A DNA stretch of 64,000 bases from Anaerolineae bacterium (lineage in GTDB: Bacteria > Chloroflexota > Anaerolineae > Promineifilales > Promineifilaceae). Position 1 is the first letter of the stretch; every line of letters begins with the position of its first letter. The stretch spans positions 83,684-147,683 of the forward strand of contig JAHDWJ010000018.1 in the NCBI GenBank assembly GCA_023384415.1. Direction: 5' to 3'. The notes beneath the pieces are model-generated. The model was given only the letters and a program-made list of their open reading frames with translations, was not told the DNA's origin and searched no databases. Made by a program: the position numbers and the translations under genes. Positions 44,538-51,847 of the stretch are shown piece by piece.

Positions 44538-44933
44538 TCAGTAGGCGGTGTCAGAAACTTCGATAACATGAGCTAATCCATTTAAAGTGACAATAAAATG
44601 GTTGAGTAAATCCCGCCCAATGATCACTTCTTGGTTGAGCCGCCCACCTACTGCACTTACTGGCATCAATTGATGGGAGCCAATTTGCACAAAAACCGCA
44701 TACATATCTACCTCAAACCTTACCCCATCAACACTACTCATCCACCGAGTATGTTCTTTGCGTACCTTCAACTGTTGTAAGTAGCGAATAGGAATGATCG
44801 TAGCATCGGCGCCACTATCTAAAATAGCCTTAAGCGTTATAGGTGATTGTAAAGGATTACGGCTGACCTTAATCGTTACTGCTGGCATTGCTGGGTAGTA
44901 CGATTGAGTATCGTAATCATGGCTGTAATACAT
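44538..44933 (-). CDS. Retropepsin-like aspartic protease domain protein
   Basis: The 131-residue protein has the single-lobe aspartic protease signature LKAILDSGADATIIPI (DSG catalytic triad, Asp near residue 38) and the second psi-loop strand NQEVIIGRDLLNHF near residue 108. Retropepsin-like proteins work as dimers. It starts four bases after its upstream partner stops. The pair is located inside the ccm cluster and lacks GCGGCCGC sites, suggesting acquired DNA. Similar pairs are known to me as conserved hypotheticals in Cyanobacteria and Chloroflexota, with TA-like organisation; function unknown. Confidence 0.78.
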   Translation of the reverse strand: MYYSHDYDTQSYYPAMPAVTIKVSRNPLQSPITLKAILDSGADATIIPIRYLQQLKVRKEHTRWMSSVDGVRFEVDMYAVFVQIGSHQLMPVSAVGGRLNQEVIIGRDLLNHFIVTLNGLAHVIEVSDTAY

Positions 44934-44937
44934 TTAG

Positions 44938-45348
44938 CTATACTTCCCTGAGAAATCCAGGTGAGCGAACCGTAATCGTTCGGGTTGGCTCATCATTCAC
45001 TTGAGTCAACCAGACAAATTGATCGGGATATTGTTCATCAATACGCTGAAACAGGGCCATATAATCTTCATCCCAATCAACAAGCTGCCCTTTGTGAATG
45101 GCCACATATTGCCCCAAATAGCTTTCTTTAAGGGTGGTGTGCATCGCCAGGTAGGCTGTTTTCTCTCGTTGAACAGCAGGGTCTGGAGTAAAAGCAAAAG
45201 CGTTGGCTCGTCTGGCATTTTCAGGGGAAATAGCTTGTTTAGCCAGAGTAATAAACCAATCATTCAGTTCAAGCTGATGTGCCTGAGCGACCGAATTGGC
45301 CTGATCATATAAATCATCTGGAATCGTGAGCAATAGTTGGGTACTCAT
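44938..45348 (-). CDS. Small partner protein of the retropepsin-like gene, RHH-like N-terminus
   Basis: The 136-residue protein begins (ATG 45348) with LLLTIPDDLYDQANSVAQAHQLELNDWFITLAKQAI, which looks like the strand-helix-helix start of antitoxin-like RHH proteins. It continues with a conserved-looking C-terminal half, KESYLGQYVAIHKGQLVDWDEDYMALFQRIDEQYPDQFVWLTQV, that resembles DUF5678-type segments. It probably forms a two-gene cassette with the downstream protease-like gene (four-base gap). A longer frame to 45414 overlaps the ccmE end and is not needed. Confidence 0.6.
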   Translation of the reverse strand: MSTQLLLTIPDDLYDQANSVAQAHQLELNDWFITLAKQAISPENARRANAFAFTPDPAVQREKTAYLAMHTTLKESYLGQYVAIHKGQLVDWDEDYMALFQRIDEQYPDQFVWLTQVNDEPTRTITVRSPGFLREV

Positions 45349-45373
45349 CGGACCATCACCCTTCCGAACCCTT

Positions 45374-45865
45374 TTATTGTTTACCAATATGCTGGGCTGG
45401 ATCCGCTTCTTCATATCGAGTGGGGCATTTCAGGAGTAGGCCGCCGGGATTGACGTAAAAGACGCCATCTTCGCCCACATGCCCTTCGATCAGGGCGGTT
45501 GCTTCATGTTGCAGCAGGTCTGGCCGGGGTTCATTCATTACCACAACCTGCATCTCGTATTGAGGGTTGTTGTAGGTATCCACGACGGTAAATTCCAGGC
45601 GTGAGGTGGTATCCGTCAGTTGGATATATTGAATGGAATCGCCAACGACCAACGCCCCCATGCGGAGATCACGTCCTTCGTACCGTTCTTGTCGCTGATG
45701 GTACTCTTCTACGGTGACATAAAGCTGGGTACTGCCATTGGCGGCATTGACAATCAGAAGTAAGACCGCGGCCGCGAGCAATGCCCCCCCGACCATTAAC
45801 TTCATTTTATTAATCCCACCGGAACCGACTTCATTCTCTACGGTAGTCCATGTCACATTAGCCAT
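45374..45865 (-). CDS. ccmE: Heme chaperone CcmE, cysteine type
   Basis: The 163-residue protein has an N-terminal helix (about residues 23-42) and an OB-fold domain (DLRMGALVVGDSIQYIQLTDTTSRLEFTVVDTYNNPQYEMQVVVMNEPRPDLLQHEATALIEGHV). CcmE holds heme covalently and hands it to CcmF. In E. coli the heme ligand is a His in an HxxxY motif; here the same position reads CPTRY, with Cys near residue 147, the known CxxxY variant of archaea and some sulphate reducers. A membrane-associated role in cytochrome maturation is clear from the neighbours. Confidence 0.85.
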   Translation of the reverse strand: MANVTWTTVENEVGSGGINKMKLMVGGALLAAAVLLLIVNAANGSTQLYVTVEEYHQRQERYEGRDLRMGALVVGDSIQYIQLTDTTSRLEFTVVDTYNNPQYEMQVVVMNEPRPDLLQHEATALIEGHVGEDGVFYVNPGGLLLKCPTRYEEADPAQHIGKQ

Positions 45866-45871
45866 ATTGTG

Positions 45872-46195
45872 TTACTCCTCTTCATCATACTCCACAGCCA
45901 AAATTGCCTCAGCCTGCTCAACTAATTCTTCGGGAACACCCACATACCCTGTGCCTAGCAGCCCGACGGTCAACCCCAGGGCGACCCCAGCACTCTCGGC
46001 CCAGGCGCGGGCCATAATCCCCTCAGCCTGTAACCGACCAGCAATGATTTGGGCCGGCACCAGGCCGGGGGTACGGGCCACGATGTGCCAATGAATCTCG
46101 CCGCTGCCCCCAGCATGTTCTGTGTGGGTTGGCAGCGCGGCCGCGTCTGCCGATTCATCATCCGGTTGCCCGACTGAAAAAGTTATTTCACTCAT
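45872..46195 (-). CDS. DUF2007-like small protein
   Basis: The 107-residue protein has an acidic N-terminal part and a short domain IVARTPGLVPAQIIAGRLQAEGIMARAWAESAG...LGTGYVGVPEELVEQAEAIL, the pattern of DUF2007/putative signal transducing proteins (a strand, helix, strand, helix fold, with VpeE.v..A..iL). It ends seven bases before ccmE starts, so it is probably the first gene of this operon. Function unknown. Confidence 0.7.
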   Translation of the reverse strand: MSEITFSVGQPDDESADAAALPTHTEHAGGSGEIHWHIVARTPGLVPAQIIAGRLQAEGIMARAWAESAGVALGLTVGLLGTGYVGVPEELVEQAEAILAVEYDEEE

Positions 46196-46407
46196 GGGAC
46201 ATTATTATACCCCATAAATAGTTGGATGGGTTATATGTGATTCGTCAGGTGTTACCGGTGACAATTGGAAGGGGGAATGAGAGATTAGAGAGTGGAGATT
46301 GGAAATTAGAGATTGGAGATTGTCTGCTGTCATTTTGCCACACCCCTGGGGGTTGTGTTAAAATGCCACTGCTTGATTCCCCAAATATCGTGGTTGAGGA
46401 TTTAATT

Positions 46408-47211
46408 ATGAAAGATAAATTACAAGGTTATGGGCTGATTGTGGCTTTTCTGGTGGTGGCCCTGCTGATGCCGCTGCTGGCTTCATCACTCCCTTCGCTT
46501 TTGGCCGGTGGGGGCGGTGGCCGCAGCCAGGTAACTGTTCCCCGCCCCAGAGAGACAGAAGTAATCACCATCGAAATTGATAAACTCCTGCTTGGTGAGG
46601 AACTGATTAAAATTGGTTTTCTGGCTGATCTCAACCAACGGGGACTAACTATTTCCGCCCCACTATTGATGCTCATTTTAGCGGGTGTTTTCGTCGGGGG
46701 CATCGCCGTTGTCGGGGGCGGGTTAGCTTTCACCTATAAATTCCTTGATAATTTTGTCCTGAATACGAAACAAAACAGCGAATTTAAGACCAGCGCAGCT
46801 AACCTGGAGAAGAAGCAAAAAGAGCAGTTGAAGCTGATCAATAAAGCTAACCCTCCCGACCCCATTCCCTCACACGAAACCCCCCGTTGGTCTGCGGCCG
46901 CAACCTCCATTATTGCCATTTTATTCGCCTGGGTCATGGGGCTGATGTTCGCGGATGTTTTCTTCCCCAGTGGAGATGTTGTTATCAGAGGGCAATTGGT
47001 GGCTGGTTCAACCATCCTCAGTTGGATTTTTATCATCCTGACCGTTATCATCCTCGCCTTTGTCTACCGGCCCCAAGAGTTCATTGCTCACTCAGAAGCC
47101 ACGGCTAATAAAAGTACCGATTGGGGTCTTATCTGGGTCATTGTTGCCGGAGCATTGATCCTTGGGGTTGGGTTGGGGTTGATGTTTGCCGTTCGGGCAG
47201 CCGGGGGGTAA
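46408..47211 (+). CDS. Four-helix membrane protein, function unknown
   Basis: The 267-residue protein starts at ATG 46408 behind GAGGA. It has helices at about residues 8-25, 85-110, 165-185, 195-215 and 240-262, with a periplasmic-looking loop (about 45-80) and a charged segment of Lys and Gln (NLEKKQKEQLKLINK). An upstream frame to 46222 is spacer repeat. I do not recognise a family. A terminator follows at 47275-47302. Confidence 0.7.
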   Translation: MKDKLQGYGLIVAFLVVALLMPLLASSLPSLLAGGGGGRSQVTVPRPRETEVITIEIDKLLLGEELIKIGFLADLNQRGLTISAPLLMLILAGVFVGGIAVVGGGLAFTYKFLDNFVLNTKQNSEFKTSAANLEKKQKEQLKLINKANPPDPIPSHETPRWSAAATSIIAILFAWVMGLMFADVFFPSGDVVIRGQLVAGSTILSWIFIILTVIILAFVYRPQEFIAHSEATANKSTDWGLIWVIVAGALILGVGLGLMFAVRAAGG

Positions 47212-47274
47212 ATGGGTGAGGCCAAAAGGCGGGTGCGTTAAACAGTCCGTCTTCCATTTTTCGTCCTCAGCTGC

Positions 47275-47302
47275 AAAGGGGTGCATTGGTCACCCCTTTT
47301 TT
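47275..47302 (+). terminator. Rho-independent terminator
   Basis: AAAGGGGTG (47275-47283) pairs with CACCCCTTT (47291-47299), loop seven bases, followed by T residues. It ends the gene at 46408-47211 and lies before the lipoprotein start at 47312. Confidence 0.85.
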
Positions 47303-47311
47303 GTTTTAACC

Positions 47312-49078
47312 ATGATGTGGACCCACCGTGCCCTCCTTGTTACTCTGTTGAGTTTACTCATCCTGACGGGTTGCTCGTCTCCATCACCTGCTCTATCGCC
47401 TACCCCGCCACCCCCGACCCCCATCAGTCAACCTGCCAGCCTGGCCACCCCCCGCTCCCCAGGGGAGCGCATTCCCGCCTGGACGGAACGTGAGGCGTTG
47501 TTTACCCAGGTATTGGTGTCGGCGCAGCCCGTTTTGTTGTGGCAAGGGTCGCTGAGTGCCGAACAGTCCCAGGCCCAGCAGATAGCGGTGCAACATACGG
47601 TGCGGGAACGGCTAACGGTTGACCCAGTGACCCAGCTTCCTCTGCGTAGTGAGGTGATGGGGGTGCGGCCGGCCCTGCCCTCGGATATAACGAGTAACGC
47701 CCAACAGTGCCAGGAAACCACCTGTTACCGGGTGGAGATTTATAATTACAGCAACAACGGCACGTTGATCATCCTGGTCAATCTGGCTGCGGGTGCGGTG
47801 GTCACCGCCCAATACCAGTTTGAAAGTCAGCCAGAAATTCCTCCCTATCTTGGGGAGTTGGCCGCAGAAATTGCCATTAACGCCCCGGAGGTGATTGCCG
47901 CTCTGGGATTTGCCCCGGACGCGGCCGCAGCCGGGATGCCCAATGTTAAAACAGCCCTCAATGGCAGCCGCTGCCAACGCTCCCAACATCTGTGCGTGGC
48001 CCCAACCTTCATTGTCAGCGGCCGCGCCCTGTGGGCCATCGTAGATTTAACCGAAGGCACTCTGGTAGGGCTGCGCTGGACCGACCTCGGCCCCACCGCC
48101 AGCCAACCCATCACCGAACAGGGCTTACAAAATGAAGTGGTCATGGCCCATTTCTGTGAGCGGAACAACATCCTCAAACAAGCTGAATGGGAGATGCAAT
48201 ACATCCTCACCTCATCCGATGGGCTGGAGATCAAAAATGTGCGCTTTCAGGCACAGCCGGTCATCCGTAGTGCTAAACTGGTAGATTGGCATGTCAGCTA
48301 CTCCCGCACCGATGGGTTTGGTTACAGCGATGCTACCGGCTGCCCCATGTTCAGCACCGCTTCGGTGGTTGCCTTTAATGGCCCGACGCTTAAGCCTATC
48401 GTGCAAAATGGGCAAGAGGTAGGGTTTGCTCTGGTGCAAGATTTCCGCAGTGAGCAGTGGCCGATGGCCTGCAACTACCGGTATGAGCAGCGGTATGAGT
48501 TTTATCACGATGGCCGTTTCCGGGTGAGTGGGGCCAATCATGGGCAAGGGTGTGGCAATGATGGCACCTATCGTCCAGTGGTACGGCTGGATTTTAGCGG
48601 CCGCGAACTCAGCCTGGCCCAATGGGATGGCACTGCGTGGCAAACCTGGACTCAAGAAGGGTGGACCCTCCAGGAAACGGGCACCTCCTACACAGATGCA
48701 GGGTACCAATTTCGGCTGCAAGGGGTCAATGGGCAAGGGTTCTATATGCAGCCCAATCGAGGGCAGTTTGGCGATGGCAGCCGGGGGGATTTCGCCTACA
48801 CCTACGTCAGCCAGCACAAACCCGAAGAAGGGGATGCGGATATGATCACCATTGGTCCTTGCTGCAATGAAGATTTTCGTCAGGGGCCGGAGAAATTTAT
48901 CACCCCCGCCGAACCGCTGGGGGGAACGGGCCTGGTGCTGTGGTATGTGGCCCAGATGAAAAATGATGATCGGCCAGGCCAGGAATATTGCTGGACGCTG
49001 CCGGTCATCGAAAGCGGGCTGCTCAGACCACAACTGCACAGCTGCTACTTTGGCCCCATGTTCGTTCCCATTCCCTAA
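47312..49078 (+). CDS. Large lipoprotein, function unknown
   Basis: The 588-residue protein has a lipobox (LLSLLILTGC, Cys near residue 18), a Pro-rich linker to about 45 and a long beta-rich ectodomain. One strand group carries LTEGTLVGLRWTDLG; a later part (about 360-460) has ASGVVAFNGPTLKPI-like and HDGRFRVSGANHGQGCGNDGTYRPVVRLDFSG, resembling copper amine oxidase-like or beta-propeller folds. Conserved Cys-rich spots (CCNEDF near 530) may form disulphides. It is preceded by a terminator, so the start at 47312 is preferred over the much longer frame. No function assigned. Confidence 0.78.
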   Translation: MMWTHRALLVTLLSLLILTGCSSPSPALSPTPPPPTPISQPASLATPRSPGERIPAWTEREALFTQVLVSAQPVLLWQGSLSAEQSQAQQIAVQHTVRERLTVDPVTQLPLRSEVMGVRPALPSDITSNAQQCQETTCYRVEIYNYSNNGTLIILVNLAAGAVVTAQYQFESQPEIPPYLGELAAEIAINAPEVIAALGFAPDAAAAGMPNVKTALNGSRCQRSQHLCVAPTFIVSGRALWAIVDLTEGTLVGLRWTDLGPTASQPITEQGLQNEVVMAHFCERNNILKQAEWEMQYILTSSDGLEIKNVRFQAQPVIRSAKLVDWHVSYSRTDGFGYSDATGCPMFSTASVVAFNGPTLKPIVQNGQEVGFALVQDFRSEQWPMACNYRYEQRYEFYHDGRFRVSGANHGQGCGNDGTYRPVVRLDFSGRELSLAQWDGTAWQTWTQEGWTLQETGTSYTDAGYQFRLQGVNGQGFYMQPNRGQFGDGSRGDFAYTYVSQHKPEEGDADMITIGPCCNEDFRQGPEKFITPAEPLGGTGLVLWYVAQMKNDDRPGQEYCWTLPVIESGLLRPQLHSCYFGPMFVPIP

Positions 49079-49101
49079 CCTGGACAAGCCAGAAGAGATT
49101 T

Positions 49102-49168
49102 ATCCACAGATGGCACAGATGAACACAGATTTTTAAGCCATCGGTGAAAATCTGTGTCATCTGTGGAT
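49102..49168. repeat. Imperfect palindromic element of the CCACAGATGACACAGAT type
   Basis: ATCCACAGATGGCACAGAT (49102-49120) matches the complement of ATCTGTGTCATCTGTGGAT (49150-49168) with one mismatch. A short partial copy (GAACACAGAT) lies between them. It stands in a spacer and looks like a stem-loop repeat rather than a terminator. Confidence 0.7.
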
Positions 49169-49219
49169 CAGTTAATCGCTAACCGGCAACGAATTTCTGC
49201 CCCGTATTACACGAACCTT

Positions 49220-50215
49220 ATGCGTAAATCATCCGCCTCTCCTTCTCGCTCAATTATCCCCCTCTGGCTGTGGATCATGGGGGGGATTATCCTGCTGCTG
49301 CTTGGCGGCCGCTGGCTGCGCTCCCAACAGCAAAACCAGGCCACCCCTACCCCACCCATCGCCCGTACATTGGGCGGGGTAGATGGCTGCCGCCGCGGCC
49401 CCCAATTTACCACCACCCTGGGACTCAGTGGGCAAGCGGCCGTCGGCACATCCTTTTTAGGCGTCAAAGGGTTAGCCCTCTTTGACCCGGCCGGAAACAA
49501 CGGGCAAGGGTCTTTTTATCAACACCCGTCGTGGGATGAGGCAGGTTATTTAGGCCCCTGGTTGTATGACCGGCGGGGTCACATTTATACTGCCCCGGTG
49601 CCACTGGTCAGCCTGGTGGATAATCCCACTGAGGAGCAAAACAAGTTGTACCAGGTAGATACATCCAGCCAGGAGATGCGCGAATATCTGGCGTTTGATT
49701 GGCCGCTCCCTCCCAGCGGGGCCAATCCGTTTGGGGTGGTGGGGTTGGCTTATGATTGCGAAACGGAGAGCCTGTATGTGACTACCTTAGCCGGGTCAAC
49801 GGCCAGCCAGGAAGTGGGGCGGATTTATCAGGTGGATTTGATCACGGGGCAAATTTTCGACCAGCGGGAAGGGGTGGATGCGATGGGGGTGGCCGTTTTT
49901 AATGGGCGAGATGGCAAACGGCTCTATTATGGGCTGACCCGCCGGCCAGAGGTTCATTCGATTGCTCTGGATGCTCAGGGGAATTTTGTGGGGGAGTCCC
50001 GCCTGGAATTTGTCCTGACGGATGATGAGGGAAGCGGCCGCATCGTGCCCCGGCGTATCCGTTTTACCGATGGACCAACCATGAGCCTCAACTTGATTCA
50101 GTTCAGTTACAGCCTACAAGTGGTAGCCGAACGGCAAGAAACCTTACTCACCTACAGTTACGATCCGTTTGCCGATAGCTGGAGTCTCATCAGCCGCCAA
50201 CGGGTAGGAGGATAA
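49220..50215 (+). CDS. Membrane-anchored beta-propeller-like protein
   Basis: The 331-residue protein starts at ATG 49220 (an extension to GTG 49154 enters the palindromic repeat) and has one N-terminal helix (about residues 12-30), a linker and an ectodomain with propeller-type strands: GLALFDPAGNNG, HIYTAPVPLVSLVDN, GVVGLAYDCETESLYVTTLAG, RIYQVDLITGQIFDQ and GVAVFNGRDGKRLYYGLTRR. It may recognise ligands at the cell surface. It has no recognised catalytic motif. It lies in the same direction as the previous lipoprotein. Confidence 0.7.
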   Translation: MRKSSASPSRSIIPLWLWIMGGIILLLLGGRWLRSQQQNQATPTPPIARTLGGVDGCRRGPQFTTTLGLSGQAAVGTSFLGVKGLALFDPAGNNGQGSFYQHPSWDEAGYLGPWLYDRRGHIYTAPVPLVSLVDNPTEEQNKLYQVDTSSQEMREYLAFDWPLPPSGANPFGVVGLAYDCETESLYVTTLAGSTASQEVGRIYQVDLITGQIFDQREGVDAMGVAVFNGRDGKRLYYGLTRRPEVHSIALDAQGNFVGESRLEFVLTDDEGSGRIVPRRIRFTDGPTMSLNLIQFSYSLQVVAERQETLLTYSYDPFADSWSLISRQRVGG

Positions 50216-50263
50216 ATAAAGGAAATTCGTAAATCATCGTTCAGTAACAAGTTAGCGGTTTTA

Positions 50264-50295
50264 GATTGGTTCAATCCCCGAAGATTGAACCAATC
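50264..50295. other. Hairpin without T-run between converging genes
   Basis: GATTGGTTCAATC (50264-50276) pairs perfectly with GATTGAACCAATC (50283-50295). No run of T follows on either strand, so it may be a weak terminator or mRNA stabiliser. Confidence 0.55.
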
Positions 50296-50394
50296 TTCAT
50301 CAAGTTCATTCCCAACGACTACTAAGGTTTACTCCACTGACCAAAACCGGTCGCAAAATTTCTTGAAGGCTATCAGCACGGCTGGTTAAAGAAC

Positions 50395-51600
50395 TCAGTC
50401 TGAACCATCAGGTTTTTCTAAAGGCTTTTCTAAACTCGCTATCCGTTCTTGGAAAATAGTCAGAATTTCGTTCAAGATGTAACGAAAAGGAGTGCCGCTG
50501 TTGCCGTCCCCTTGAATGATGTTGATGCGACTGTGGCTCATGTTTTTGGCGATAGCCTCGGCGATAGCTGGTAAGGCTGATTCGATAAAGCTGCGCTCCA
50601 TACTCAAGGGCGTGGCTGTGTTCTCCACCGCTACCCGCTGCTGCATCGCCTCAAGCTCAATTTGATGGGCCAGACGTTCGGCTTCTAAGCGGCCGCGACT
50701 CTTATCCGCTTCCAACGTCATATTGCGCCGCTCCCGTTCCAGGGATTGATCCAGCCGGAAATTATTTGTCCCTTCTTCCTGCTCCACCCGGTACCGATCC
50801 CGGGCAAACTGTTTTTCATCGTTCTCTTGGGCCAGCCGCAGCTTTTCGCGGGCCACCTCAGCTTCGATGCGGGCATTCTCTAATTCACTATTCTTACGGT
50901 GTTCAGCCAATTCCAGGCTTTGCTGCAACCGGCGCACCTCCAAATCCTTTTTCATCTCCAACTGACTCAGCTCCGACTCCCGCAGCTTGCTGACCTTAAA
51001 CAACCGCTGCATTGCTTCAAAAATATCTTTGTCTTGAATATATACATCCTGGATGTCAACGGTGACAATCTCCACGCCCCACCCCTTTTCCGGATCACTG
51101 ACCACCAGGGTAATTTCATTGCGTAACGCTTCGGCAATGTCCTCTTTCCGTTTACGCAGACACTCTTCCACCCCCATATTAGCCACCAACCATTTAGCCG
51201 TAGAGCGGCATAGATCGCCAATCATCCGGGCTAATTTTTCCTCAGCCCGTTGGCGGTTGGAAAAGTTAAGCATGGTATATATTTTCAGGGGTTCGCTGAT
51301 GCGGTAAATCGCCATGCCACGAATCCGTACATCTACATTATCAGAAGAAAGTTGATTAGCCTGAAAAATAATCTCTTTGAGGCTGGTGGGAACGACAAAT
51401 ACGGTGTCTCGCGGCCATTTGAAACAACTTGCCCCCTGGCCGCTGGTTTTGGGGCTAAACTGTCCCCGGCGAAAATGAATCAGATATTCATGGGGATAAG
51501 CCGTGATACTGCCCCATCGTTTGCTAAGGCGCCGGTCATCTGGGGAACTGCTGGTTACTTCAACATCGGTACTGAGCTTAACATTGGCTGATTCGGACAT
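50395..51600 (-). CDS. SPFH/band-7 (flotillin-like) protein
   Basis: The 401-residue protein starts at ATG 51600 (AGGAG). It has an SPFH domain (about residues 45-200: GQFSPKTSGQGASCFKWPRDTVFVVP, VRIRGMAIYRISEP, VEIVTVDIQDVYIQD) and a long Glu/Arg/Lys coiled coil (about 215-340), then a small C-terminal domain. There is no N-terminal membrane helix, unlike typical flotillins, so it is probably a cytoplasmic or peripheral scaffold. A TATAAT on the minus strand at 51619-51624 could be its -10 box. Confidence 0.85.
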   Translation of the reverse strand: MSESANVKLSTDVEVTSSSPDDRRLSKRWGSITAYPHEYLIHFRRGQFSPKTSGQGASCFKWPRDTVFVVPTSLKEIIFQANQLSSDNVDVRIRGMAIYRISEPLKIYTMLNFSNRQRAEEKLARMIGDLCRSTAKWLVANMGVEECLRKRKEDIAEALRNEITLVVSDPEKGWGVEIVTVDIQDVYIQDKDIFEAMQRLFKVSKLRESELSQLEMKKDLEVRRLQQSLELAEHRKNSELENARIEAEVAREKLRLAQENDEKQFARDRYRVEQEEGTNNFRLDQSLERERRNMTLEADKSRGRLEAERLAHQIELEAMQQRVAVENTATPLSMERSFIESALPAIAEAIAKNMSHSRINIIQGDGNSGTPFRYILNEILTIFQERIASLEKPLEKPDGSD

Positions 51601-51718
51601 AATAGTATTCTCCTGATAATTATAAAAGTACACGGGTGAATTTATAAGGTAATGGTAAGGGTCAGCTATGGTTTTGACAAGGGGGTATTTCACAGTGCGG
51701 CCGCAGCAAAAAGAAAAA

Positions 51719-51755
51719 CCGTGATACCTGAGTGACTATTTCTCAGGTATCACGG
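51719..51755 (-). terminator. Rho-independent terminator of the giant surface protein gene
   Basis: CCGTGATACCTGAG (51719-51732) pairs perfectly with CTCAGGTATCACGG (51742-51755), loop nine bases. On the minus strand it is followed by TTTTTCTTTTT. Confidence 0.92.
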
Positions 51756-51847
51756 TCCAAGATGATCGCGGCCGCGGCCGACCGTACCGAAAGTTATAGA
51801 CTGTGGCTGGTCTTCCTACCGGGCTACAGCCCATAACGCCTGATGGT

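Noticed and set aside
46222..46407. N-terminal extension of the membrane protein gene
   Set aside because: The segment is made of spacer-type repeated words (GATTAGAGAGTGGAGATTGG and similar), while ATG 46408 has a clear GAGGA site and starts a hydrophobic helix.
48212..49087. A 291-codon minus-strand frame
   Set aside because: Antisense to the lipoprotein at 47312-49078, which has a lipobox and a consistent frame; the antisense product is Pro/Ile/His-rich with no domain.
51719..51755. CRISPR-like direct repeat suspicion from inverted sequences in spacers
   Set aside because: These are single perfect hairpins with T-runs behind genes, that is terminators; no regularly spaced direct repeats or cas genes exist in the window.
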